DNA from: Trichoplax sp. H2
Lineage: Eukaryota; Placozoa; Uniplacotomia; Trichoplacea
Direction: 5' to 3'
NCBI GenBank assembly: GCA_003344405.1
Contig: NOWV01000010.1
Span: 186,001-250,000 of the forward strand
Length of the DNA: 64,000 nucleotides
Within the stretch, counting starts at the first letter, position 1. Every line of letters starts with the position of its first letter. Positions 9,625 to 21,526 of this stretch are shown here, piece after piece. The translations under genes and the position numbers were made by a program. Below the pieces are notes generated by a model that worked only from the letters and a program-made list of their open reading frames with translations, ran no database searches and was not told the origin of the DNA.

Positions 9625-12600
9625 CCGGTACTGTAGCAATTAGCCAACGCAACCCGGTGATATCGGTCTTCATTCACTGCGATTTTTACTGGGCGCGAGC
9701 TTCCATCTTCACTTTCAAAAGACTTAACCATTAGCGAATTAGATATTAACATTATACAGTAGTATAGTATTTTTTTTATACTAATTTAATTTTACCACAA
9801 TGCTTTAGAAAGTGCATTTATTAATATTTTTATTTATATTGATAATAATATTTATCAGCGTATTTAACATTTCTGAAACGAAGTAGCAACCTGTATCCGT
9901 GATTTACTGTGATGGTAGCGATACTGACAGTGAATTGAATATACGTACTATTATGAGCTTGTTACAAAGATATTCATACGTAGCTCTTACGGTATCAAAT
10001 ATTGATCAGGATAATCATTTTAATAAGCACTACATTTAACTTTAATTAACGTTCTACATGGTATTGTACTACGTAGTAAGGATCGTTTGTTTAGACGTCT
10101 AGACGCGTATATGCTACAGACATGGAGCCATGGAGATACTAGAAATTTTTATAGTCGAAATTTCTAGTACGTACTTATCTGCAGGTCACGACAGGGCGTT
10201 AATGAATTACTTATTAATTATATAAGCATTTAAATGTAGTTTTCTCAAATATTCTACTGAGAATTTCCTACGGATCAAATATTACCACTTCAATGAACAT
10301 CGTCTTGAGATGATCATTATCGTTACAGGATATGAGCTTAAACACTCACTAAATATACGGATGCAGTTGATCCTTCATACGTATACCGCCTGTCAATGTG
10401 GAATAATTTTTGTACTATTAACACTTAATAAAGATTTTATTTCTCGACATGTAAAGTATGTATGGACAATATATTATATTTACAGTTAGTTAATTATGTA
10501 AGGGGTAAATTACCGAGGCCCACCAGTTTTTACTATACAGTATACACTAGTAATGATGACAACTTCAAAATCGGTCAGAAAACTATCGTAGTCAGTTTCT
10601 TGCGTCTAATTCAATATTTCTGTTAATGTGCAAAACGTAACAGTGCAATATTCAGACCCGACACTGGTTTAAACGTGCACTAAACCGTAAATAGGTATAG
10701 ATTTAGACCACGGCTCATAAAATGCAAGAAGCCACGCAGTAACGGCAACACTGTTTTGCGTCGGAGTGACCGAAGTACTCTACTGTACAGTGTGCAGTAG
10801 CAAGCAACAAATGTCGAGAGCCAATTTTATACAGCGGAATGCCAGTTTCAAATTTGTCAAGATTTTCTTTCCGTACGGTAATATAGTAGAATACTGTATT
10901 CCGAAACTGCTACCTGTTGTTTGTGAGAAGTTTACTGTAACATCACAATTGCAAATACGTTGTACAGTACTAAGCTTTCTATTGTAGATACTCTATATCT
11001 TTTATATGATTAAGCAATATCGATGCTTTAATTAATTAAAATTATTATTGCACCGTTATAACCAATTCAAAGGAAATCTAATTTTTATGATAAGCCCATC
11101 CACTCGAGCTCGTCGGCCAATAATCATTCTTGGAATCAAGGTTGCTTGCTGATTCTATAATAAAAATGATAGGGAAATAGTATTTCTCAAAAAACAAAAA
11201 TCTACTAATATGCAGTACGTACAGTATTACATTATCTGTTTTATCCGATACAATCAATATCCTCTGTACATGTACAATGTTTACATACGAACGAGCGTAT
11301 GCTTATATTTGAAGATACTCAGTTAATCCCAGACTGCAAATAAGATATCCATAATTTACTGTACAGTACAGTATACTACAATTCATAACTACATAGATTT
11401 CATTCAATGAAAACCGTATGTTTAGGCAAATTACATAACAGACTACTACGTAGTACATCAACTCTACTAGATGACTACCATAAAATAATGTATTCTGAAA
11501 TATGCGAATCATCAATTATTTATAGTCGGTACGAAAGTCACAAATGTTAGTGAAAACAGTTACATCTATCACATTTACAACTTTCTATCACTGTAATCCC
11601 TCTATCGGTTATTATAGTAAAATCTACCGATTGCACGACAGGCTTAATCTCGCTCTCAACTTTTCTCTTGTGAGTATAATCAATTCGTATATACCCTTGT
11701 GTTTACAGATTTGTAGGTAATTCCAGTCTACACATAGAATTACTAACCAAATTATTCTTAGTTTACTTGCATTTACGAAATCAACTGACATGACAGATAA
11801 ACAGCCTTCCAGGCAACTGAAAGAATCTTCGAATGCAAGTAAACCGCAAATCTATGTATTGTGTAGCGATAAATAATTCTAATTAAAGTTTGACGAATTA
11901 TTTTACTAAAGATGTCCTGGCCATACGCGAATTTCCAATTCGTAAAGTAAAAGAAAGATCTTCTAATCTATAACTTAACTGTAGCTTATACTATAGTTTT
12001 ACAGTAATATACGGAGCTATTGTAACGCTAATTGGTAAATTAATATCATCTCATAGTACAAATTACGAAGCGAGTGTAAGCGTAGATTTTTATTAGTCGC
12101 ATGGAAAATTGTGAGGATAAAAATTTGACTGTATCCTTCACTGTGAGCCTTACAGTACATGGGTGATTAAAGGAACCATTACACCTATAAATCATTATTA
12201 TTTAGATCGCAATCTGAACAACATACATAGATTTTTACAGGGATTCAGTGATAATCGCACTTCTGAAATCACATTATACTATGTTTTACTTATTTTACAT
12301 CACGATAGAAATCTGCATAATTAATAATGGTATCACTGAATAGATCACTTCTGTTGGCTATATAATTATCTCTACGAGCTCACAAAGAATAACCAACAAG
12401 GCAGTAACTATCAGATTCATGGACTTGTTATTCTATTGAGGCTTTAATTCGGCTAGTTTAAATCTGTAATTAAGCGTATCGCCAAAGAGTATATCATTAC
12501 AGTAATAATATCTTCGATTTAATTCTTTCAAATTCCTGAAACGCAAAAAAGATTACCTTCAATGATAACAATATGCGTATACAGAATGAAAATTGAGCAT

Positions 12601-13300
12601 ATTCATTCTTGTGAGTATTGTCAGTCATTTCTGCACGAAAGCTTATAAAATTATATCTAGATGACATGGACATCGTACAATCCCTAGATAGTATAATAAA
12701 AGTGAAACTCCAAACGAATATACTTTATACCTCATTTTTATTATTAACAAAATTTCATTATCTCAACATGCACCTTCTCGTATATACTAACAAATTGGCG
12801 TAATCCCATGCATAGAATAAAAGCTGTTATTGGATATGTACGCGTATATATAAAATGTCATCCAAAAGCAATTCATAAATAATTTTTTTGAAAATTATAG
12901 AGATATTACTTCAATAGTATTATACCTGGGGATTCGTAAATAGAAGTGATCTTGAAACGTAAAGACTTTCTTTAATTGGGCTATACCGCCATAAATTAAT
13001 TATATCTCCTAACATGAAGAAACAAAAATTAAGCATATACCTACAAGTATAATAAGTTGCAATCCTGAGGCACTGACAGATTAAGGAGGTGATTAATATT
13101 CGGTTAAGTACTGTATAAGTTATACTGTACAGTACTAATATTTGATAAATAATTTAATGATCTGTAATTGACTGACAATGCTAGCAATACAATCTAAAAG
13201 TATATCATCCTACTATCTTACGATTAAAGCCTGATAATAAAGTTTGCTAAAAAAGCGTATTTAGTGTATGATACAAAGCATCATAGGATGTCTCCATCGA
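9625..13300. other. Intergenic, no gene recognised
   Basis: About 3.7 kb of AT-rich sequence downstream of peroxiredoxin. It contains a perfect 12-base-arm hairpin at 10137-10169 and scattered single CAGTA/TACTG units (for example 10780, 11355-11372, 13118-13135). The short open frames are not coding-like. Peroxiredoxin 3' UTR is presumably included. Confidence 0.6.
10137..10169. repeat. Perfect hairpin, 12-base arms
   Basis: TACTAGAAATTT (10137-10148) and AAATTTCTAGTA (10158-10169) are exact reverse complements around a 9-base loop. It could be a small structured RNA, a terminator-like element or a remnant of a miniature inverted-repeat element; nothing nearby decides. Confidence 0.7.
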
Positions 13301-14300
13301 TTAGTTATGCAAGTATGAATGGTATCTAGTAGTACCTTCTAAAATAGTTTGATAATGGCGTTAGCCTCTACAGTGGTATGACCCACTGAAGCTATAGTAA
13401 TAGATGCTACTATGCCAATGCTCCTTGAAAATGTGTAGAACTTGGGTCTTGCATAAACGTGCCCCTTGAAACGACAGTAGCTGTTAGGGTAATTGTATAA
13501 TTCGATTTAATAGTGTAAAGTTGAATAAATTGTACTGTATTGTACCTTCAAGAGACATTCATGGCTTGCTTTGAAAATAGATGCTCATTATAAAGTACAG
13601 TATTGGTACAGCCATCGAAATACAATGATAGAAATGCTAAGATGACGAGTATCGAATACGAATACAGTACAGTATATTGTTCATACAAGACAATAATTCA
13701 AATTAAACTATTTCGGAATTAGCCTTAAACCAACTTTACTATAGCAACTGTATGTAATCTTTTATTTAAAGTACAGTACGATCATTCGAACACAAAATTG
13801 TATAGCGAATGCTATCATGATCATTGATTGATTTCAATGACCTTCCATCTAGCCAAGCAGTTACACTATGACATCACACGCTGACATGCATTCTTCATTA
13901 GAATAGTGCTAATGCTGTACTGTATGTGGTTCAAAGGAAATAATAAGATACAGTACTACATTGAATTCAGATAAATTTCTTATGTTCAGTGGTTAGTGTT
14001 GCTATCTTATGTTGCTGCTATTTGAGAAAATCAATAGATCGGCAAAGCAGTGAGTATTTTACTTGCTATAGATTGGTAATGCAATGCTTCACCTTCGAGA
14101 GTTTCAATTTAGGTTTAAATTGAACCAGAATTTCACTAGATGTCATACACTGACTATTGTATTGACAGTGAATTATTATCTGTTTTAATATATTTCGCAA
14201 TTGGCTTTAATTCCGCTTTTTATCGTTCTATACTGACTGTAAATATTACTGCTCTATAGTATACAGCACACATTTACACTTAGTTGGCTGCAATGATGCA

Positions 14301-14750
14301 CTATCCTGTGTTTTGTACTACATGGAACTTGCCTTGTGCGGTATCAGTAAATCGCGCTTGCATATCGCCAATAAAGTATGTTCCCGAACCAAAGCTAATT
14401 TGTTCAATATTCTTTAAATTAATTAAGACATCATCTCTCACGGGTATATATAGCGTTTCATTTCTTTGCGAATATACTTCCGATTCAAAAACACCATTAC
14501 AAGACTCGATCCAAATGAACCATCTGCTTGGAGATATCACACCAGTATAATGACCAATTTTATTGTCAGATAGTAACGAGGATTCCTGATCATCGATAGG
14601 TTTGCACGTATGCTGATATTCTGTATCTTCACTCCTTAATCGTTTTAGTGATGGCGGATTGAGGTGTTGATTTATTGCTTTAGCCTGGGTTTCAGCAGCT
14701 GAGAACTGTTTCCACATATTGCCACTACAGACTAAAGAAGAGTAAAAAGA
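14301..14750 (-). CDS. Coding-like exon of an unrecognised gene (possible TNF-homology fragment)
   Basis: Open minus-strand frame with codon use like real exons. A strong acceptor (pyrimidine tract then TTTAG, ending about 14751) lies just before SGNMWKQFSAAETQAK. Part of the frame resembles the first half of a TNF-homology domain: HYTG, then W, then VFESEVYSQRNETLYIP, then SGTYFIGDMQARF, in the order and spacing of the family's HLTG / GV.Y / L.IP / GLYFIYSQV.F elements. If the frame is instead read further upstream it is strongly hydrophobic (TVLTVFLVIVNAVY), as in a type II membrane protein. The frame ends at a TAG near 14301, or at a GT donor (CAT/GTAGTA) just before it. No convincing downstream exon completes a domain. 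The gene could equally be unrelated; identity is a guess. Confidence 0.33.
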   Translation of the reverse strand, partial: SFYSSLVCSGNMWKQFSAAETQAKAINQHLNPPSLKRLRSEDTEYQHTCKPIDDQESSLLSDNKIGHYTGVISPSRWFIWIESCNGVFESEVYSQRNETLYIPVRDDVLINLKNIEQISFGSGTYFIGDMQARFTDTAQGKFHVVQNTG

Positions 14751-14954
14751 GTAAACTGCATTAACTATAACCAAAAATACAGTAAGTACTGTATATAGTA
14801 TTTATTTACACTTAGCGATGCCAGGCCGATCTGTGCCTTTTGCTAATTATAATTATTATTAATTAATAATTAATAACCACAGTCATTACTTTTCTTTGAA
14901 TTAATTTTAATTTAATTTTATTTATTTATTCACTGTAAAGTTAGAATTTTATTT

Positions 14955-15960
14955 TTGTACTGTACTGTACGTACAGTACTGTACACTGTACAGTAAAGAC
15001 GTGCAGTACAGTACAGTGCTACGCTATACAGTACTGTACTCTACTCTATTCTTCATTTTCACAATGACGTCAAAGCTTACAGTATATGCATAAGGGTCTA
15101 CCGTTGAAGATGGCGTAATCGTTATAATGATAGCTATACTGTACTGTACAGTACAGTATGGATGATATGATACCATCTACAGTGCTAACTATTCAATGAT
15201 ACAGTACTGTACTGTACTGTATACCGTACTGTAGTACTGTATTTTTTCAACCTTATTAACGTCTGAAAAGCTAACATTTACTGTACTGTACTGTAGTCTG
15301 TAGGTAATGCGTTGCAAGTGTGAACGGCGTACAGTAAAGTACTGTACGAACAGTATATAACCCGGCGCTTTTCAATACAATAAAGGGAGAATAGGAGTTA
15401 GTAGTTAATTTTACAATAACTTCAACTACGTGTCCAATCTCTTGTCTTCTATGCTGATTGAGAGTAGTACGAACCTTCAATACAGTTGTTAGTATTAACT
15501 CTAGATAGCAATACACAACATACAGTACAGTACACTACTGTACGAGAATGTATTTGATGTCGGGGGATGTACTGTACACTTGTGCTGTACATTATTACAC
15601 ACCCTCTTTAAGGGTCTCTATAGTGTGCTGTACTGTACATCCTCCGACATCAGACACTGTTTTACTGTACTGTATTAATAGAGTAGAGTACACTGACATC
15701 ATAGAGGGTCTGTACAGTACAGCACTGTAGAGTGTACCGTACAGAAGCACTGTACTGTACACTGTAGACTTACAGTGTAGAGAACAGTACAGTTCCTTTA
15801 AATACAGTATATTGTACTGTATTCAATGGCCATGTACTGTACTGTATGGACCACCGTAAGGTCTGAGGCAATGGTAACAGTTAGGAATCATGCATGCATA
15901 CTGTAGTCACTAACATCACAGGAACGTACAGTATCGTACTGTACTGTACTGTACAGTATA
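14955..15960. repeat. Array B of TACTG/CAGTA pentamers upstream of AP-1 mu
   Basis: Blocks of the orientation-switching pentamer at about 14957-15035, 15135-15160, 15200-15245, 15280-15300, 15520-15545, 15570-15800 and 15930-15960. The array ends about 210 bases before the AP-1 mu start codon. It contains a long imperfect stem-loop at 15555-15652, listed separately. Confidence 0.9.
15555..15652. repeat. Long stem-loop inside array B
   Basis: The arm TGATGTCGGGGGATGTAC (from 15555) pairs with GTACATCCTCCGACATCA (ending 15652), extending into flanking pentamers to about 24 base pairs. There is one mismatch, and one G-U wobble if read as RNA. The roughly 50-base loop carries its own 5-bp hairpin (ACCCT/AGGGT at 15601-15615). 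A further perfect 15-base inverted match joins 15625-15639 to 15711-15725, so alternative folds exist. The overall size is like a precursor hairpin; transcription is unknown. Confidence 0.6.
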
Positions 15961-15968
15961 TGGTGCAA

Positions 15969-15999
15969 CTTGTATGGTGCAGCATATTGCACCGACAAG
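15969..15999. repeat. Hairpin 170 bases before AP-1 mu start
   Basis: CTTGT-AT-GGTGCA / TGCACC-G-ACAAG forms an 11-bp stem with small bulges and a GCATAT loop. Another small hairpin (ATCACTG/CAGTGAT, 16063-16079) follows. Both lie in the likely 5' UTR or promoter of AP-1 mu. Confidence 0.55.
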
Positions 16000-16168
16000 T
16001 ACGGTGGTGGACGACATTGTTGACTAGCTAACCTTACACCGCAAGTTGATCATCTGAGATCCATCACTGGTTCAGTGATCCATCGTCATTTCCTTGTGAA
16101 GTAGACCTATTCTACTATTTTTATTAATACAAGACTCTGGTAGACTGGTACTCAATCAATTTCTTCAC

Positions 16169-19100
16169 ATGTCGATCTCTTCTATCTATTTCCTGGACCT
16201 GAAGGGCAAGGTTGTATGGCATCATTTTTGTTTCTCTAGCCATTGTCCGTACGCTCCTAATTTCTAGCGCACTGTAGTATGTAGTGTATAGTAGACACGG
16301 CACTCGGTTGCTTGCAAGAAACTAATATCTTTTACTAAGTTGTTGCTTTGGTTAAAAATTTTCGTTATCTAAACGATTATTGTATTTGTATGATTTAATA
16401 CAATACAAACTATAGTTATCGAGATTGGGATTATATTATGGATGAACTAAACCTTATTAAACTGATAGCGAATAGAAAATACTTTCCATGTTTGTAAATG
16501 ATCGTAAATTAATAAGTAATCAGGCCTAAGATTGTTTTAAGATCGTGGTGTACTGTTAATTCTTTTAATTCGACACACTGACATCAATGTGCAGGTTATC
16601 ATCGAAATTGATATGTGAATTAGATATAGTTAAGATAGTAGAAAATGGAACCAAACTATAATCTCACAATTTTATTTGTAACCGACTAATGGTAAAGTAG
16701 TATTTATAGCAGAAGCAGCTTACAAATATCTTAGTCACATGTTGTTATCTAGCAGCTTTGAAATCAGCTCTTTATGCTCACAATCAATTAACTTGTTGAA
16801 ATTATAAATGTGAAGAGTAAAAGTAAGATTGACGTTGATTGCATGCTACATAGTTGATGTTTCTAATGGTTTACCTCTATTTTATAATTCTTTCTTAGTA
16901 AACTTACAAATTTGCCATATAAAATAAAAAATATACTAGATAAGCTAATAAGATATTTTCTGCTCCATCCAGGTCCTAATATCACGTAATTATCGCGGAG
17001 AAGTCCACAGCCATGCTATCGATAAATTTTTACCATTGGTGTTAGAGAATGAAGATGAGGGAAACTTATCTCCTATTATAGTGTCTAATGGCGTTACTTT
17101 TATGTACATCAAACACAATAACGTTTACAGTATCCTCCAATCTATAATTTTAATTATTTACAGCAGTAGAAGATTGCGGTTAATAACAACGAAGTGCTGT
17201 AAACCCTAAAATTTTTAAGTAAATTTTAGCATTTTACTCCTTTATAAATTTGATGTAATTTCTTAACAACCGATTTTCAGTGGTTGCATCAACAAAAAAA
17301 AATGCCAATGTCGCTCTTGTTTTTGTATTTCTTCATAAATTGCAGACGGTAAGATGATCGTATTTAAATTTATTACACATCAATCAGTTTTTTCATATTT
17401 CGTAAATCGAAAATGAATTTGAATCGTTACTTGTCATGAAAATATCCATTTCTTCCTCTTAGTTATTACTGGAATACTTTAAAGAATTAGAAGAAGAGAG
17501 TATTAGGGATAACTTTATCGTGGTTTACGAGCTACTGGACGAGCTAGTTGATTTTGGATACCCACAAGTTACAGAAGGCAAAGTTCTTAAAGAGTATGTT
17601 TGCCAAGGGAAATCTCTACCTATTATGATCATATTTACAAAACTAGTTAGAACATGCAAGCCAAGCTCGATTCTGTTACGGCTGACTCTGTTACTTTTTA
17701 CATATATATTCTTCTTAAAATCGCAACACTGATATACGTCATATGCTACAGGTACATCACACAGGAAACCCATAAGCTTGAAATAGCCCCTAAATTGCCG
17801 ATGGCAGTTACTAATGCGGTTTCATGGAGAAATGAAAACATTAAATATCGCAAAAATGAAGTATTTCTAGATGTTATTGAATCTGTCAATATTTTGGTAC
17901 GTTAATTTGCTATCTGAACACGTAATTCACTGTTTATGGGGTAACTTTGCTTGTAGCTGAACACTATTATACCGAATCAGGATATGCTTACACTATAGAC
18001 TGCACAGTAAATATACGTTTTGTATTTGTTATAGCCAAATAATTATTCGAAAGCTTTATTCATACGTATTACCGCTACCCTTAAGAAATATTTATAAAAT
18101 GATTGAATTCATTAATCCAACTACCATTGATATAAATGTACTACACTTCAAAGTAGATTTGTTTGCCTTAATATACGCTGGATGTGTTGTAGGTAAATTC
18201 TAACGGTAACGTTGTGCAAAGTGAAATCGTCGGATCAGTTAAAATGAAAGTCCATTTGACTGGTATGCCAGAATTGAGGCTTGGCTTGAATGATAAAGTT
18301 CTTTTCGAAAATACAGGACGTAAGTGCTATATTCTATATCCGTTAAACACTTCGAAAATATCTGTTCATTAATTTAGACAGATATGCGAATGGTAAGGAT
18401 GGATAAAGATCTTATTCTTCAAAGGATTATACGTTATCTTGTGACCGTATAATTATTTCAGGTACTAGAAGTAAAGCTGTTGACCTAGAAGATGTTAAGT
18501 TTCATCAGTGCGTGCGCTTATCGCGATTTGAAAACGATCGTACAATTTCATTCATACCTCCAGATGGTGAATTTGAGTTGATGTCGTATCGCTTAAGTAC
18601 GCAGGTAAGACAACAAACCTTGCCTGTATTGCAACTCTATATATAGCCGACGGGTTTAATTGCTACGAACTCATTATTCATCAATCAACCGATTTATATT
18701 ATAGATAAAACCATTAGTTTGGATTGAAGCGGTTATTGAACGACATTCTCACAGTAGAGTTGAATATATGATAAAGGTAGTCTCATTATGCTATTTATAT
18801 GTTAAAATTTAACAGCAATGTCAATGTCTAACTTCTGACGTAATAATAAATTTAGGCTAGAAGCCAGTTTAAGCGCCGCTCAACTGCAAATAACGTCATT
18901 ATTCGAGTACCTGTACCTCCAGATGCCGATTCGCCAAAGTTTAAGGTGAGTAACGTAAAGAAGTGTAACTTTTAACTCTTAGCTAAGTTATCACCCTATT
19001 CTTGCAACAATTAGGCAAATGTTGGAGCGGTCCGCTATGCCCCGGAAAAAAACGAGATTTTATGGTCGATTAAGTCCTTCCCGGTAATTTTAATATTTTA

Positions 19101-19724
19101 AGCCATAGTCTCAGTGTATAGATTTAACCATTGGTATTAGCTAAGTCTCGGAGTAGCATTTACTTTTCATGCATTGTATTTTCTGCAATATAATAGGGTG
19201 GTAAAGAGTTTCTTATGCGTGCTCATTTTGGATTACCAAGTATTGAAGGAGGTTAAAATCCAAAAATTTTAAACAATTTCTATTTTAATTGTTTTTAATG
19301 ATGTCGCATACTAAATAGCTTCAATAACTATGATTATATTATCTACAGAAGAGGCAGATAGAAGACCCCCAATTCGCGTAGAATTCGAAATTCCTTATTT
19401 TACTACGTCGGGAATTCAGGTAAAAGTATTTATTTATTTTGAAAATGATCTAGGCTAGCTTATAGTAGACAACAGCGCAGTAAACACTCTCTAGATATTA
19501 AAAATAATTAGTATAAAGTAATCACAACTAATCGTTACGCTGATCAATACTAGGTTCGCTACTTAAAAATTGTCGAAAAAGGAGGCTATCAGGCCCTTCC
19601 TTGGGTACGCTATATCACGAAAAACGGAGGTAAGTCTTAATGTGATGTTTGTGTATTTTTTTAAATTAATTAACCTCTATGCCTGGTATTTGATTGATCA
19701 GATTATCAAGTTCGAACAAGTTAG
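16169..19724 (+). CDS. AP1M1: AP-1 complex subunit mu (clathrin adaptor medium chain)
   Basis: Medium subunit of the trans-Golgi/endosomal AP-1 adaptor; it binds YxxPhi sorting signals. Exons: 16169-16210, 16973-17129, 17281-17348, 17463-17593, 17752-17896, 18193-18319, 18462-18604, 18705-18776, 18856-18945, 19015-19083, 19197-19251, 19349-19419, 19554-19629, 19702-19724. All junctions are GT-AG and keep frame, giving 422 aa against 423 in vertebrates. The N-terminal longin-like domain (about 1-140) is followed by the mu homology domain. Signal-pocket residues are kept: Asp173 in NEVFLDVIE and Trp407 in ALPWVRY. Thr153 in VTNAVSW aligns with the mu2 threonine phosphorylated by AAK1/GAK kinases. 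It ends YQVRTS, near-identical to the conserved YQLRTQ. The symbol is by family; placozoans may have a single mu1, so AP1M2 orthology cannot be separated. Confidence 0.97.
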
Positions 19725-21526
19725 TTGGATTATCTATTATCGCAAAGGAATTTTAGGCTCGCACTTACCGAGCTCAGTCTTAGCATGGTAATCCAATCAG
19801 TTGTTTTCATGTATTTATATTTGCGTCCTGTTATCGTTTTTGCAATTAATGAAATCGTAGATTAATTTCTTGTTTATCTTCTGTACTTGTAACATCGTAC
19901 GTAGTTATAGCAGTAGGCAATATTCAGCTATACTTTTATATGTTGTATGATCGTGTGAGAAACATTTAGTCATTGCATAAAGCAGCCGAGGTTACTGATT
20001 TACAATGGCAGTCTGTCAGCTTGCGATGAAAGGTATTGATTGATAGCAACTACTAGTGTATTCAGCTACAATAAGTGAAGATATATTATAATCTGTTAAC
20101 AAAATTTCGTCAGTCGCATAAGTTTGCTTAAAGAAAATTGATACGCAGTCCGTTATCTCATATAAAATTATAATGAAAGTTCATTTTCCTTGTGTAACTT
20201 TTGCCCAGAGTCACATTACAAGTTTTCCCAGATAACTGTTATTGCATAATTATAATATGAAATAAAAACTTTTTTAAGTTTACAGTGTAAACAGAGTTTC
20301 TATCTTTTTTATCGCTACGTTCGCGTTAAAATATTGTATGGGATATGCATATTACACCTAATAAACTCCCTGAAGCATAATAAACCCATCATGAAACTTT
20401 ATGAGCGATAAATTTACAAGCTCACTAAGCTTTGGCATATACCTGCTTATTTAAATTGACTAAAATAGTGCTATTTACGTATATATGATATAAGCCTGGC
20501 TCGATATCGATCGTATTGTTGATGTAATAAAGAGTAGTTACTACTGTAGCCCTAACGATTGAATGGTTACAGCAAAGTATAGAATCTGAACGTAATATAA
20601 TAAATGCACTTACATCCATATAGTATAAAACCTGGAAAATTTCTTGCTGCATTATAGTGCCGATACAGTAAGGTAAACGTGCAATACCGATCTTAAAGAT
20701 AAAGGTAAAGTAATTGAGAGCTACTTGTAAATTCTGATTGAAAAAGAATCACAAATATCATGAAAAAGGCACAAATTTCAATGATGTCTTAAATTTATTA
20801 TACTGTAATATCTACGGATCAGATTTATTGATAATGTGTAAATTACTAACAGATAGCGTTAAAGTTCGTCTCTTTATAATTCTAATCCTAAGAATGTCAG
20901 ATGTTCTATCTCGATGACCAAAACATTTTATCACTTTAATTAAATCTAGTGAGTAAAACTTTTAATTAATCTACCTTAGGGCAGAGTTAATGATAATTCG
21001 TAATAGATATTACATAAATAATATTGATTTCGCTGAACAAGTAAATAATATGTGTGTATAAATAACGAAAAGAAAATATCATGGTATATTCCCTTCAATT
21101 AATATGCAAATAATTACGCGTATTAGGGTACGCTCATCTGCGCCTTTGCAGCTCGTATCATATCAATCATTCTGTTGTTATACAGCGTTCAGATATCACG
21201 CGTGACTTTCAGCTGGCTTTGAACCTATGCACTTACAATGGCTACCGAAATCGTCATACTTATAGGAGTCAATACTATCATTGTAATTATAAGATACTAA
21301 AAAATAATATTGTTTTAGCTCTGCTGACTTCAGCAGGAGTTTCTGCAAGCTTCATATTAGTGATGATTTGTTCTTGACATATCGAGTAAAGTTAAAATTA
21401 GCTATCGATAACCATAGTTATACGGTGCAATAGTCGAAACAAGAGAGTACATAAATAGAAAATAATTTGGGGGCGATAGTTTTACTGAACGGTTCATTTC
21501 ACTCGCTGTTACACATAAGAGGCAAA
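19725..21526. other. Convergent 3'/3' intergenic region, nothing recognised
   Basis: 1.8 kb of AT-rich DNA between the stops of AP-1 mu (plus) and the DEG/ENaC channel (minus). It lacks TACTG/CAGTA arrays, in contrast to the 5' flanks in this window. No coding-like frame was seen. Confidence 0.65.

Noticed and set aside
9393-9752. 119-codon frame antisense to peroxiredoxin
   Set aside because: Shadow of a strongly conserved coding sequence on the other strand; no start context or homology.
11790-11873. Small plus-strand frame MTDKQPSRQLKESS...
   Set aside because: Too short, no convincing partner exon downstream before AP-1 mu; chance cannot be excluded.
13337-13490. GC-richer minus-strand stretch that could be a last exon of the orphan 14.3 kb gene
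   Set aside because: At least two frames are open across it and no clear middle exons or frame-preserving junctions were found.
14284-14550. 88-codon plus-strand frame opposite the orphan exon
   Set aside because: The minus frame has better splice context and composition; the plus frame shows no recognisable motif.
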